Of a stretch of DNA of 64,000 nt, positions 49,157 through 59,883 are shown in pieces (positions within the stretch are counted from its first letter, which is position 1; the number at the start of each line of letters is the position of its first letter). Position numbers and translations under genes: made by a program. The notes beneath the pieces are model-generated. The model did no database searches and was not told where the DNA came from. It worked only from the letters and a program-made list of their open reading frames with translations. The stretch spans positions 37,478,783 through 37,542,782 of the forward strand of contig OX359250.1 of the NCBI GenBank assembly GCA_947179485.1, read 5' to 3'. This DNA comes from Allacma fusca. Lineage: Eukaryota > Arthropoda > Collembola > Symphypleona > Sminthuridae.

Positions 49157-49886
49157 TCTTGGTCATATGTGTATCTATCATTTCTTGATCTATGGAGATT
49201 GAGACTGTAAAAATATTGTAATAAATTCCAATATTGGCTTAGAATTCATTGTATGTGCGAGTTTCTTAATAAACCCATGCTCCTGAATAGTCTTCCTCGT
49301 AATAATGAAGGAATATTTATTAATGGCACTTATATGTTCCTGGACTCCTAACCAAAATGTTCTGAACTGATTTTGAGTCTTATTCAGAGAAGCCAAAAAA
49401 TTATTGGAGCTACTGAACATCCAATTGCAACAGCCGTACCAATACTAATATTATGACAAAAATTTGCAATAAGTATGTCTATTTTGGAAATCGAGTGAAA
49501 TGCAAACAAATACAAGTAATATTTGTAGGAGACATTCCTGGAGCTGTAGTAAATAAATGTTAAGTGGATACTCGGTTCTTTACATTTTAGAAGTTTTTTC
49601 ATCTCTTTTATTTGGTTTTGCATGCTTCAAAAAGATAGATACATAGAAATACGAAGAGCAATTCAAAGTTACATGAAAAATGGAAAATACGTTGATAAAA
49701 ATCTCAAAGAAATAACTTTTCTTGGAAAAGTATAGTACTGGAGGATCCTGCCATCCAAAAAATTTCGGAAAAATTCAATACCAGTGAATAGGATGAATTA
49801 ACGTTATACGAGGTGAGAATGTGGTAATCGTATCCCTTGTTTGGCTGAGTTGTGCTTGTAGGAAGAGACTTGATGGTTGTATCTTA

Positions 49887-52800
49887 CTAGTAGCCACTGC
49901 TCTCTCTAACTGGGGCTTGGTAATTGCTGACGTGCATTCGGAGGCGAGCTGGAGCCACACGGACGGGTTGGTAGCTGGACCTGACTGGGGCTTGAGGAGC
50001 TTCGTAGGTAGATTTAACTGGGGCTTGAGGAGCTTCGTAGGTAGATTTAACTGGGGCTTGAGGAGCTTCGTAGGTAGATTTAACTGGGGCTTGAGGAGCT
50101 TCGTAGGTAGATTTAACTGGGGCTTGAGGAGCTTCGTAGGTAGATTTAACTGGGGCTTGAGGAGCTTCGTAGGTAGATTTAACTGGGGCTTGAGGAGCCT
50201 CGTAGGTAGATTTAACTGGGGCTTGAGGAGCCTCATAGCTGGATTTGACAGGAGTTTGAGGAGCTTCGTAGCTGGAACGGACTGGAGCTTGAGGAGCTTC
50301 GTAACTGGACTTGACCGGAGCCTGAAAGTTGCGTCTAAGTGGAGCACGGCGGACGGGAGCACTGTAGCTTGACCTAACTGGATCGCTGGAATAACTTCCT
50401 TCTGAACGAGAGGACCGTTTCTGACGACCGCTGCCATCGGAGGATTTAGTAGCATTATCCTTGGGCTGAGTCAATTCGCGCCTTGTTTTTTCTCCGGATT
50501 GAATTTTGCGCTTGTCTTCCTTGACTGCTGTGTCTCGTCGGACTTTCTCCACACTGGATTCGTTTTTGCTAGGAGCTGCTCCAAGTCCCTTTAAAGTTTC
50601 GCGGGTAACCTTCTTAATCTTCATGGTATCAGGCATCATTTTCACATTCTCTGACATTTCTTCGGGCTTTTCTTCAGATTCTGATTCCTCGACCTTCACA
50701 TCTTTAGCTGCCTCTCTCTTAACTGTCGCTGTCTTAGTTTCGTTCTTTTTAGAAACAAGTTCCTTCAGTGCTTCGCGAGCAACCTTCTTCGTTTTTCCTG
50801 CTTCCTTAGGCTCTTCTTCCACAGACTCATCCATAGAGTCGGGCTTCTGGAACTTCTTCTCATCTTTAGCGGCATCCCGTTTAACTTTCCCTTCGGCAGT
50901 TTGGTTCTCGGTGGAAACTGTCTCCCGGGTCACCTTCGGCTTTGGTGGTAATTTCCCAACCTTAGGAAGTTCGTCGGACTCTTCTAATGGTTCCAGGACC
51001 TTCTTGTCATCCTTGGCAGCCTCTCTCTTAACTTTCCCCTCCGCAGTTTCGTTCTTTTTAGAAACTGTCTCCCGGGTCACCCTCGGCTTTGGTGGTAATT
51101 TCCCAATCGTAGGAAGTTCGCCGGACTCTTCTAATGGTTCCAGGACCTTCTTGTCATCTTTGGCAGCCTCTCTCTTAACTTTCTCAACCTTGGTCTGGTT
51201 CTTCGGGGAAACTGTCTCCCGGGTCACCTTCTTGGGATTAACTTTCCCCATCTCAGGTACTTCGTCGGACTCTTCCAATGGTTCCAATACCTTCTTGTCA
51301 TCTTTAGCAGCCTCTCTCTTAACTTTCGCTTCTGCAGTTTCGTTCTTTCTGGACAATGCATCACGGGTCACCTTCTTGGGCTTTGGTGGCAATTTCGCAT
51401 CCTCAGACAATTCGTCGGACTCTTCTAATGGTGTCGGGTTCTTCTTGTCATCTTTAGCAGCCTCTCTCTTAATTTTGCCTTCCAAAGTTTGGTTCTTACG
51501 AGAATCTTCTTCACGGTCGTTCAATGTTTCGCGAGAAACTTTTTTCTTATTTTCTGGTACCTTGGGCTCTTCATCCTCTTCTGATTCTTCCAAAGGTTCC
51601 TGAGTCTTCTTGGAATCTTTATCAGCTTCTCGCTTCATCATCATGTGTTCTCGCATACGCCCCATTAACATTGGCCGCTTTCCCATTGTATCCCGGCGGG
51701 TAACGTTGTGCACTACCTCTTTTTCACGTTTTGTAATGGTATGATTTGCACCTAGGAACGGTTTTTCTGCATTTCGTTTAGATTTGCTTTCGGTAGCATT
51801 ATTATCAGACTTAAGGTTACCAACATCTCTCTTCACCATACCTCCGCTCATACGCATCATGACGGTTCTTTGTGGTCCCATGGTATCCCGTTTAGTGACG
51901 TTGTGAGTTTCGAATTTGGCGATATTTGCATTGTTGGATAATTTATCTTTCACGGCATCTGATTCTCGCCTGGTTACGTTGTGGAGGTCTACTGGTTTGT
52001 CCTTGAGCTTCTCCGAGTCTCGTCTGGTCAAATTGTGGAGGTCTACAGGTTTTTCATTCAGCTTCTCTGTGGCGCGTCTGGTCAAATTGTGAAGATCTAC
52101 TGGTTTGTCCTTCAGCTTCTCCGAATCCCGTCTGGTCAAATTGTGAAGATCTACTGGTTTGTCCTTCAGCTTCTCCGAGTCCCGTCTGGTCAAATTGTGG
52201 AGATCTACTGGTTTGTTCTTCAGCTTCTCTGAATCACGTCTGGTCAAGTTGTGGAGATCTACTGGTTTGTCCTTCAGCTTCTCTGTGTCCCGTCTGGTCA
52301 AATTGTGAAGATCTACTGGTTTGTCCTTGAGCTTCTCCGAGTCCCGTCTGGTCAAATTGTGGAGGTCTACTGGTTTGTCCTTCAGCTTCTGTGTGTCGCG
52401 TCTGGTCAAGTTATGGAGGTCTAATGGTTTGTCTTTGAGCTTCTCCGAGTCCCGTCTGGTCAAATTATGGAGATCTACTGGTTTGTTCTTCAGCTTCTCT
52501 GAATCGCGTCTAGTCAAGTTGTGGAGATCTACTGGTTTGTCCTTCAGCTTCCCCGCGTCACGTCTGGTCAAATTGTGGAGGTCTACTGGTTTGTCCTTCA
52601 GCTTTTCTGTGTCGCGTCTGGTCAAGTTGTGGAGGTCTAATGGTTTGACCTTCAGCTTCTCCGAATCCCGTCTGGTCAAATTGTGGAGGTCTAATGGTTT
52701 GTCCTTCAGCTTCTGTGTGTCGCGTCTGGTCAAGTTATGGAGGTCTAATGGTTTGTCCTTCAGCTTCTCTGAATCACGTCTGGTTAAATTGTGGAGGTCT

Positions 52801-54442
52801 AATGGTTTGTCCTTCAGCTTCTGTGTGTCGCGTCTGGTCAAATTGTGGAGATCAATTGGTTTGTCCTTCAGCTTCTCTGAATCACGTCTGGTTAAATTGT
52901 GGAGGTCTAATGGTTTGTTCTTCAGCTTCTGTGTGTCACGTCTGGTCAAATTGTGGAGATCTAATGGTTTGTCCTTCAGCTTCTCTGAATCACGTCTGGT
53001 CAAATTGTGGAGATCTAATGGTTTGTCCTTCAGCTTCTCTGAATCACGTCTGGTCAAATTGTGGAGATCTAATGGTTTGTCCTTCAGCTTCTCTGAATCA
53101 CGTCTGGTCAAATTGTGGAGGTCTAATGGTTTGTCCTTCAGCTTCTGTGTGTCGCGTCTGGTCAAATTGTGGAGATCAACTGGTTTGTCCTTGAGCTTCT
53201 CTGAATCACGTCTGGTCAAATTGTGGAGGTCTACTGGTTTGTCCTTCAACTTCTGTGAATCACGTCTGGTCAAATTGTGGAGATCAATTGGTTTGTCCTT
53301 CAGCTTCTCTGAATCACGTCTGGTCAAATTGTGGAGGTCTACTGGTTTGTCCTTCAGCTTCTGTGAATCACGTCTGGTCAAATTGTGGAGGTCTACTGGT
53401 TTGTCCTTCAGCTTCTGTGTGTCGCGTCTGGTCAAATTGTGGAGGTCTACTGGTTTGTCCTTCAACTTCTGTGAATCACGTCTGGTCAAATTGTGGAGGT
53501 CTACTGGTTTGTCCTTCAGCTTCTGTGAATCACGTCTGGTCAAATTGTGGAGGTCTACTGGTTTGTCCTTCAGCTTCTGTGTGTCGCGTCTGGTCAAATT
53601 GTGGAGGTCTACTGGTTTGTCCTTCAACTTCTGTGAATCACGTCTGGTCAAATTGTGGAGATCTATTGGTTTGTCCTTCAGCTTCTGTGTGTCGCGTCTG
53701 GTCAAATTGTGGAGATCAACTGGTTTGTCCTTCAGCTTTTCAGAATCGCGTCTGGTCAAGTTGTGGAGGTCTACTGGTTTGTCCTTCAGCTTCTCTGTGT
53801 CGCGTCTGGTCAAGTTGTGGAGATCGACCGGTTTGTCCTTCAGCTTCTCTGTGTCGCGTCTGGTCAAGTTATGGAGATCTACTGGTTTGTCCTTCAGCTT
53901 CTGTGTGTCGCGTCTGGTCAAATTGTGGAGGTCTACTGGTTTGTCCTTCAGCTTCTGTGTGTCGCGTCTGGTCAAGTTATGGAGATCTACTGGTTTGTCC
54001 ATCAGCTTCTCAGATTCACGTCTGGTAACGTTGTGGAGGTCTGCAGGTTTGCTTTTACCAGTTTCCCGTTTCATCATACTGCCCATCCGCACCATACTAG
54101 CATTCCGAATTGCCATGGTATCTCGTCTGGTAACGGTCTTGTTCTTTAAATCGGGAATTTCCTTCGGTGCCAGATCTCGTTCAACGATGGGACTCTTGTC
54201 TCCTGGAAGTGCCTCCGTCTTTTTAACAGCTTCAAGTTTCATCATTCCCATTGGTCTCGGCCCCTTTGACATCTCCAAATCAACAGGTCCCCCGAGGCAG
54301 ACCCCGGCAGAGAATAATAGAAGAATTGCGAACTGAAAAAAACAAAGTATTAAATTAAACTCAACTATGAAATATCAACGTGTGATCTACCATTTCAAAT
54401 TTACATTCACAATTTTTAGCTGGCGGAATTTAGTACCTTCAT
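49887..54442 (-). CDS. Secreted polyprotein-like precursor B with 39 x 18-aa repeats (1483 aa)
   Basis: Exon 1 (54442..54437) encodes Met-Lys before GTACTA. Exon 2 (54332..49887) follows TTTTTTTCAG and continues FAILLLFSAGVCLGGPVD, completing a signal peptide. Residues 97-798 are 39 units of 18 residues like DSEKLKDKPVDLHNLTRR. Each unit has an NLT (or NVT) sequon and nearly all end in RR. Met-rich segments beginning DTM and ending in KR lie before and after the array. Residues about 850-1300 are charged, with about five repeats containing EAAKDDKK, LEESDE, VTRE and KNET. RQKR at 1305-1308 is a furin consensus. It is followed by about ten units of YEAPQAPVKST and the end ESSGY. The architecture matches precursor A. 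The function is unknown; processing into glycosylated peptides plus a Tyr/Pro structural tail is inferred. Confidence 0.8.
49990..50330 (-). repeat. 33-bp coding tandem repeat (YEAPQAPVKST) in precursor B
   Basis: About ten units of 33 bp. Seven central units are almost identical in DNA, so they amplified recently. The outer units (SSYEAPQTPVK, SSYEAPQAPVR) are more diverged. Confidence 0.9.
51945..54050 (-). repeat. 54-bp coding tandem repeat, 39 units, in precursor B
   Basis: Units encode D(S/T)(E/Q)KLKDKP(V/L/I)DLHNLTRR. Variation is concentrated at S/T, E/Q and V/L/I, and these change in runs (a block of L units in the middle, V units at both ends). This is as expected from duplication of neighbouring units. 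The first and last units are the most diverged (NVTRRE). Confidence 0.95.
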
Positions 54443-54636
54443 TTTGTTCGTTTTGAAACCGGATTCGTTCAGCTGGCCCAACTTCAATGAAATGTTTTGA
54501 AAAAAAAACCGGAATTGAAAAAAACTGAAACCCGAAGTTAAAAATATAATGTAGTAAATTATTAAACTGTAGACTCCTAAACTGCAACCAGGTTTCCTGC
54601 CCTGATCCCTACTTTACTGAAGAAAGCTGGATAAGG

Positions 54637-54845
54637 ACTGATGCTGTTGGACTGGTCAGTGCGGGCTTTTATACCTAAATTCCCTAACCAGATTTGCACC
54701 CTTAAGAAAGGGTTGCTGGACGGAGGTGGAAGCTGGGAGTCACGTTGATGTCACAGTAAACAAACGAGCAGTAGAAAACATCGGAACGTTTGCAATCTCA
54801 CGCTTCCTTCGTAAGGCACATGGAGGAAGGCCAAGGCGAAGGATG
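54637..54845 (-). promoter_or_regulatory. Core promoter and upstream elements of precursor B
   Basis: TATAAAAG reads from 54673 and TCAGT from 54641, giving +1 near 54639. Upstream blocks AGATTTGCACCCTTAAG (54690-54706) and AAGGCCAAGGCGAAGGATG (54827-54845; plus-strand readings) match precursor A. Confidence 0.65.
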
Positions 54846-54849
54846 ATAA

Positions 54850-56437
54850 AAACCTTTGGATTGTTGTTGTTTTTCTCTGAGTTTGAAGTCATTGACCGAG
54901 GTCTCTTCTATATTTTGGGTGATTGTATGATCTCCGCTGAAACAACGCCCACCACGTATGAATTCACAAGCCAACGTATTTAGAGTTCATGGAGAGTCCT
55001 TCAATTTGAAGCCAGATCGATTATACATAATGTTCCTATTTTGAGTGATGAACATCAAGTTTTCCAAGAATGTCTCAGCCCTTGACATTAAAAAGCAATA
55101 TCTAGTAAATGAGTCTAGACGGTTTCGACCCTTCATAATTTTTTCAACAATGTTTTCCAAATTATTTTTTTGGGGTTTCAATATACTTCAAATATTTTTC
55201 TTTAGCTTGAATTCAATTATTTTAAGATCATATTTCAGTTACCCATTTCTTGAAGGTCCATAATTAGAGACTATTTTTTGAAATCACCGTATGTCAGATC
55301 CGAATATTAAAACACAATATTAAGGTCTACATGCATTAGAAATAGCTGCGTTATGTTTTGACACAGGAATACGGAATTAATTAAAATTGACTATACTCAT
55401 ACTGTATATACAAATAATTCTCATAGATACAAATGAATTATGGATTCACGTTTCCTTCCTTCCTTGAAATTGTTTGACTGCATTTTGGAGCTTTCACTGT
55501 ACAACAAACATTGTGTGAATCTACATGTTTGTAACATTTGAATCTCCAAATACTACACTTAGTACCTGCTATATATTAAGTCTGAAGAATTACATAGGTA
55601 TATATGTAATATTTAGGTATCTACGTATAAACTCCTCACACCCAAAATAGCTCAAGTTCAAGTATTTTCTTTTGTTCATCCAGAGCAAGTGTAAATCATC
55701 CACAATTAATCTTGGAAGGTTCAAGAGAATTCGAAGGGCCAAGGCTTCATTGAAGGAAAACATCACATCCTTAAACTTGTGCTGAGTAAGGTTGAGAACC
55801 CTTGTGGGTACCGAGCAAGGACGGGTTTTTCCAAAAATATTATTATGTATCTATCCCTTCGCTACAGGATTTCTCTTCCGAAAGCAGAATGTACAGATAA
55901 TGGATAGAAGCATCACAGGGACATTCTAAAAGTTGCCTTGTACATTTCACCATATGCACCCAAATGATTTTGCCTCGCACAAATCCACAACTCCAAAGAC
56001 ACTATCACAAATCCATCTCCGGAGCTGCTGGAAAAACATGGACGTTGGGGCCCAGAAGGAAGTGCATGTAAACATGTCATTAGGATTTCGAGCAGAGATT
56101 GACAACTGTGCATGTCCCATTGCAGATATGTAAATAGTGTTTGTGGCTGTTATGCTGATTGTTATGCTTCCAATTCATGGGATATTTACATTGCTAATAC
56201 CATGGATCATTTCGGATGTATCGGATTATCTCACATGGAATTTGAGGAACTGTTTTTTGTCTTCCATTCTGATATTCATATATTTACAACATGATTGACA
56301 GTACCATACAATGGGGGTACTATATCTGTATAATTTTCCAACCGTATGAAGTATTTGGAATATTACTGTAATGTAGATAATTACTATAGGTATTTAAGTG
56401 GAAATAAAAAAATGTGTTTGGATCCCGTAATAATTGT
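54850..56437. other. Intergenic, nothing recognised
   Basis: AT-rich sequence between the divergent promoter side of B and the 3' end of the MORN gene. I see no repeat or supported gene. Confidence 0.5.
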
Positions 56438-57205
56438 TTAATTGATGTTTAATTCAGGAGGATTCTGCTCATGATATATCTTAGCTAATTCCATCACCTC
56501 CAGGGCTCTCTCGTTGTAAATTTCCCTGGGATACTTGAGTCTTAGAGGAGGCATTGGGTAAGGGGTCCTATATTGAGCGAAAGGTCGTCTCTTGTCGTCA
56601 TCTCGGAATACCGTGACCTGAGCTTGGTCGTCGTACCAAACCCCTTCTTGGATCTGACCTGTGGCCAAATGGAAGAAACGCCCTCGGCCGTTCTTCGAGT
56701 TGTCTTTGTACTCCCCTTCGTAGAAGTTCCCGGAGCTGCCGATGACGAACCTCCCGATCCCATCCCGCTTGTCCCGGTTCCAGCGGCCCAAGTAAATAGC
56801 ACCTGTGGGATAGTACATACTTCCTACGCCATGACGGAGACCTTTTTTGAACTCCCCCTCATACACCCCACCGTTGTCGTAGACCAGGAGTCCGAAACCG
56901 GTGGGCTTGTCATTTTTCCAGAGTCCAGTGTAAATCCGCTGTCTCTCATTGTGACAGAGTAATTTGCTGAGGATACCATGACCGTTCCTTTTTCCATTTG
57001 CCCAGTCGCCCTCGTAGATTGTCCCGTTCTCATAGGTCTGGATGCCTTTCCCATGCTTTTTGTCATTTCGGTACTCTCCGATGTACTTCTCCGAATTATT
57101 CGCAGTGTCGTAGACACCGGGACGGAAACCATTCCGGATTACTCTCTCCTCCGCTAGGCGCGACAGGGTCTTTGTCCTGTCGTATTTTATTTTCAAGAAT
57201 GGCAT
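56438..57205 (-). CDS. MORN3: MORN repeat-containing protein 3-like
   Basis: An intronless 255-aa frame starting MPFLKIKYDRTKTLSRLAEE. Six to seven MORN repeats run from about residue 40 to 205 (YIGEYRNDKKHGKG, YEGDWANGKRNGHG, YTGLWKNDKPTGFG, YEGEFKKGLRHGVG, YLGRWNRDKRDGIG, YEGEYKDNSKNGRG). The N-terminal RNGFRPGVYD, the KHGKG...YEGDW step and the NGRGRFFHLATGQIQEGVW step, together with the length, agree with animal MORN3. That protein is about 240 aa and is mostly found in testis and sperm. Unlike its neighbours it has no signal peptide. Lack of introns could mean retroposition, but the frame is intact and conserved. A possible ATTAAA overlaps the stop. Confidence 0.85.
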   Translation of the reverse strand: MPFLKIKYDRTKTLSRLAEERVIRNGFRPGVYDTANNSEKYIGEYRNDKKHGKGIQTYENGTIYEGDWANGKRNGHGILSKLLCHNERQRIYTGLWKNDKPTGFGLLVYDNGGVYEGEFKKGLRHGVGSMYYPTGAIYLGRWNRDKRDGIGRFVIGSSGNFYEGEYKDNSKNGRGRFFHLATGQIQEGVWYDDQAQVTVFRDDDKRRPFAQYRTPYPMPPLRLKYPREIYNERALEVMELAKIYHEQNPPELNIN

Positions 57206-59786
57206 TTTGTTAATTTGGAGAAGGCCCTTTGAGGTCCTTTATCTTGAGAGTAAATATCAAGGGATTCAATTTGGGCTGGTAAAATATTTAGCTTGAACTA
57301 AATACTTGGAGGAAATTTTTACGAAGACAAGTATTTTCTATATTCTAACTATTCTATATGTACGTACAAACCTAAACTAACTTCACATTCCCTCCGTATA
57401 TTATTAGCCTTAACTCTAATAAATTACTACCTAAATTATCGAATTCATCCGGATGAATGACTGACTCGAGAATTTGCAGATTTCCAACCTCACAATTAGC
57501 CTAGTCACTTCTGGTCGCTATTCTTTCTCCCATACTCTGTGTTTACCAGAATTTTCTAACTTTCATAACTGTAAATTAAAAACTCCAAACAGTTGAAATT
57601 TTTCAACAATTTATTTTTACCCACTGGAATTTGCATTCTAAAAATATGTATTCTAACTTTCCGGGGTTTCGGTACAATCTTCGGATCCCAAGACGATTAA
57701 AAATTCCGTGTCCTTATTTTTGAGCAAGTGCACATATAATTATTATTCTTATCTATTGTAAATATTTAGTAAAAATATTACAAATTATTTGCTCTCAAGC
57801 ATATCCGAATTCACACACATTTTTACAAATTTAAAGCGTTCGAATCTTTGCGTCTTCTTTAGGCTCACAGAAAAGTGAGTGGTTTCTTGGAACCTACAGT
57901 GTTAATTTTATGAACAGCTTTAATGAAATCTAAATAATTACAAAAATGCTTATAATCCACATTCATTTTTATTTTATAACAATGTTAAATCGCCGTTGAA
58001 AAATATTTTAAATTTAATGTTTTATGTCAAAATTTTCTTTACATATTTCCACAATGTCATGTGTATGCAATTATGTATGTACATATCATGTTCTACGTTG
58101 GTCAATGTCATCATGTCAGCAAAATGATCAACATCCTAAGAAAAATGGACACTCCTTCAGTATTCCAAGTTCTGTGACAATGTCTTATTGTTAGTGATAA
58201 GGTATAGAAATAGCATTAACATGTTCGTATATTAGACCACTGACTCCTTGGTACTTACATATAATTTGTATATGTGATTATATCTGTATATATGCATCTT
58301 CTGTGAACAGTGTCTGGACTAGATTTGAGAACTTCGAAGTAAACAGGTACCCATGCCCATTGTGAGCAAACATTTATTTTTGTCACTTCTCAGCTAAGTT
58401 TACCCCAACATCTCTCAGCCGTGTATTTCCACCAGCCAGTGCCACACTAAAACTTTATGTATTCTGCAGTATTTGTACTACTAGTAAATTGCTATTTCTG
58501 ACATGTTCCTCAACTTGCAAACAATGCCAAAAGGGTATTCCATAGTACATGTTTTTATGTTACACAAGTACCTGCACTTCAAAGCCTTTCTCATTCAATG
58601 CACTTCACGTTAAGTCCAATGGCAAAATTTCTTATTCAGATTTAGTGTATCAGTCAAAAGTCACAGTGTCAATTATTTCCTTATCTGCACACGATATTAA
58701 ATGGAACAAGTAACTGCTGATTGCGATCAAAGTCTACTGAACAAAATACATCTGACTTATACTCCTTGCAATAATCCATGAACGGCTGACAATGCTGATC
58801 TGATTTATCTACTGCCATAATACAATGCATCAGTAATATCTATCATTAATTTTACAATTTCACAGAGCCAATTGTGCCTGAGTAATTAATTTATTCCATG
58901 ATCCCAGAGACCCAGGAAAGGAGTACTTGAAAAGTATTTTTAATAATGTTCAAATTCCTCTCTCATGTTGTTGCATGAATTGGAATAGTATCCTGTAATA
59001 ATTCATCTAAATTGTAAACAACTATTGGAACTTGAACTTGAATTGAGTAATACGAGCAAACTCCATTCAATGCACCTCCCTCTGATTGAAAACCATGTCT
59101 GTAGGTACAAAAATAAGGAATAATAGAAATCTTTCCGCATATTTGTCATTTGCCATAATGTTGTGATGTGTCCTTACGAACCCCCTTTTCCCTCAATTTT
59201 GTTAATTCTCAGAGTGTTTTTAAAATTATGGGATTGTATTTCATAGAACTAATTAAATAAAAATTCTGGAGCATGATTTGTTGTAGGTTGTAGCACACTG
59301 ATTGTGAGCGGAGGCCTAAGAAGGCTTTCTCGAGTTTCATACATTTTTCCCCTTAAGGCTCCATTGATTCGGATACGATTTCTCTTTTAGAGCATAAAAC
59401 TGAAGGAATTATGAAAAATCAATAGAATTTTTAGATGTAAATTTACACCTATTTGAGTGGGATGAAGCCAACGAAGTGAATTGCACGTCGGCATAAACGC
59501 TCATAGCAACATAATGGGTTTCCAAAGGGCACCTCCAAAAGGCACCCGTACAAGTGCAACTTTGCACTTGTACTTGTCAAAATCGCGTGCTAACTAGGTC
59601 TTGCATATTGATCTTTGGGAACCTATATCGGAAGTTGAACTGTGCCTCGACGTGATCTCATTTCAAGGGTTTTTGTCTCATCTCGCCTCTCTGAAGGTGT
59701 CATCCCAAATCAAAATGAGGACTTTTGCACCAAACATAGAAAAATTTAGTGAAATCACTTTTTTCTTCCGCAAATACATTCATGAG
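57206..59786. other. AT-rich intergenic region
   Basis: No gene is supported. The one notable item is a perfect 11-bp inverted repeat at 59549-59572, upstream of gene C. Confidence 0.5.
59549..59572. promoter_or_regulatory. 11-bp perfect inverted repeat upstream of gene C
   Basis: TACAAGTGCAA and TTGCACTTGTA are separated by 2 bp, about 215 bp upstream of the TATA box. It could bind a dimeric factor; this is unproven. Confidence 0.35.
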
Positions 59787-59820
59787 TATAAAACGGTCCG
59801 GTTTCATTGAAAGTCTCAAT
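59787..59820 (+). promoter_or_regulatory. TATA box and likely start site of gene C
   Basis: TATAAAA at 59787-59793, with TCAAT near 59816-59820 as a plausible initiator. This puts the transcript start after the upstream in-frame codons, so translation should begin at the ATG at 59884. Confidence 0.6.
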
Positions 59821-59883
59821 CAATCCTGTTCAAGTATTGGAGGAGCAAGTACTAAAATTTGTGAAGAGATATTACTGGGAAAA

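Noticed and set aside
52321-54336. 671-residue plus-strand open frame with SESRLVKLWRS-type repeats
   Set aside because: It is antisense to the 54-bp array of precursor B. The period is a multiple of three, so several frames stay open. It has no signal peptide, start context or splice support.
59749-59883. N-terminal extension of gene C upstream of MKLNCG
   Set aside because: A TATA box at 59787 and a likely start near 59818 lie inside it, and starting at 59884 gives a proper signal peptide.
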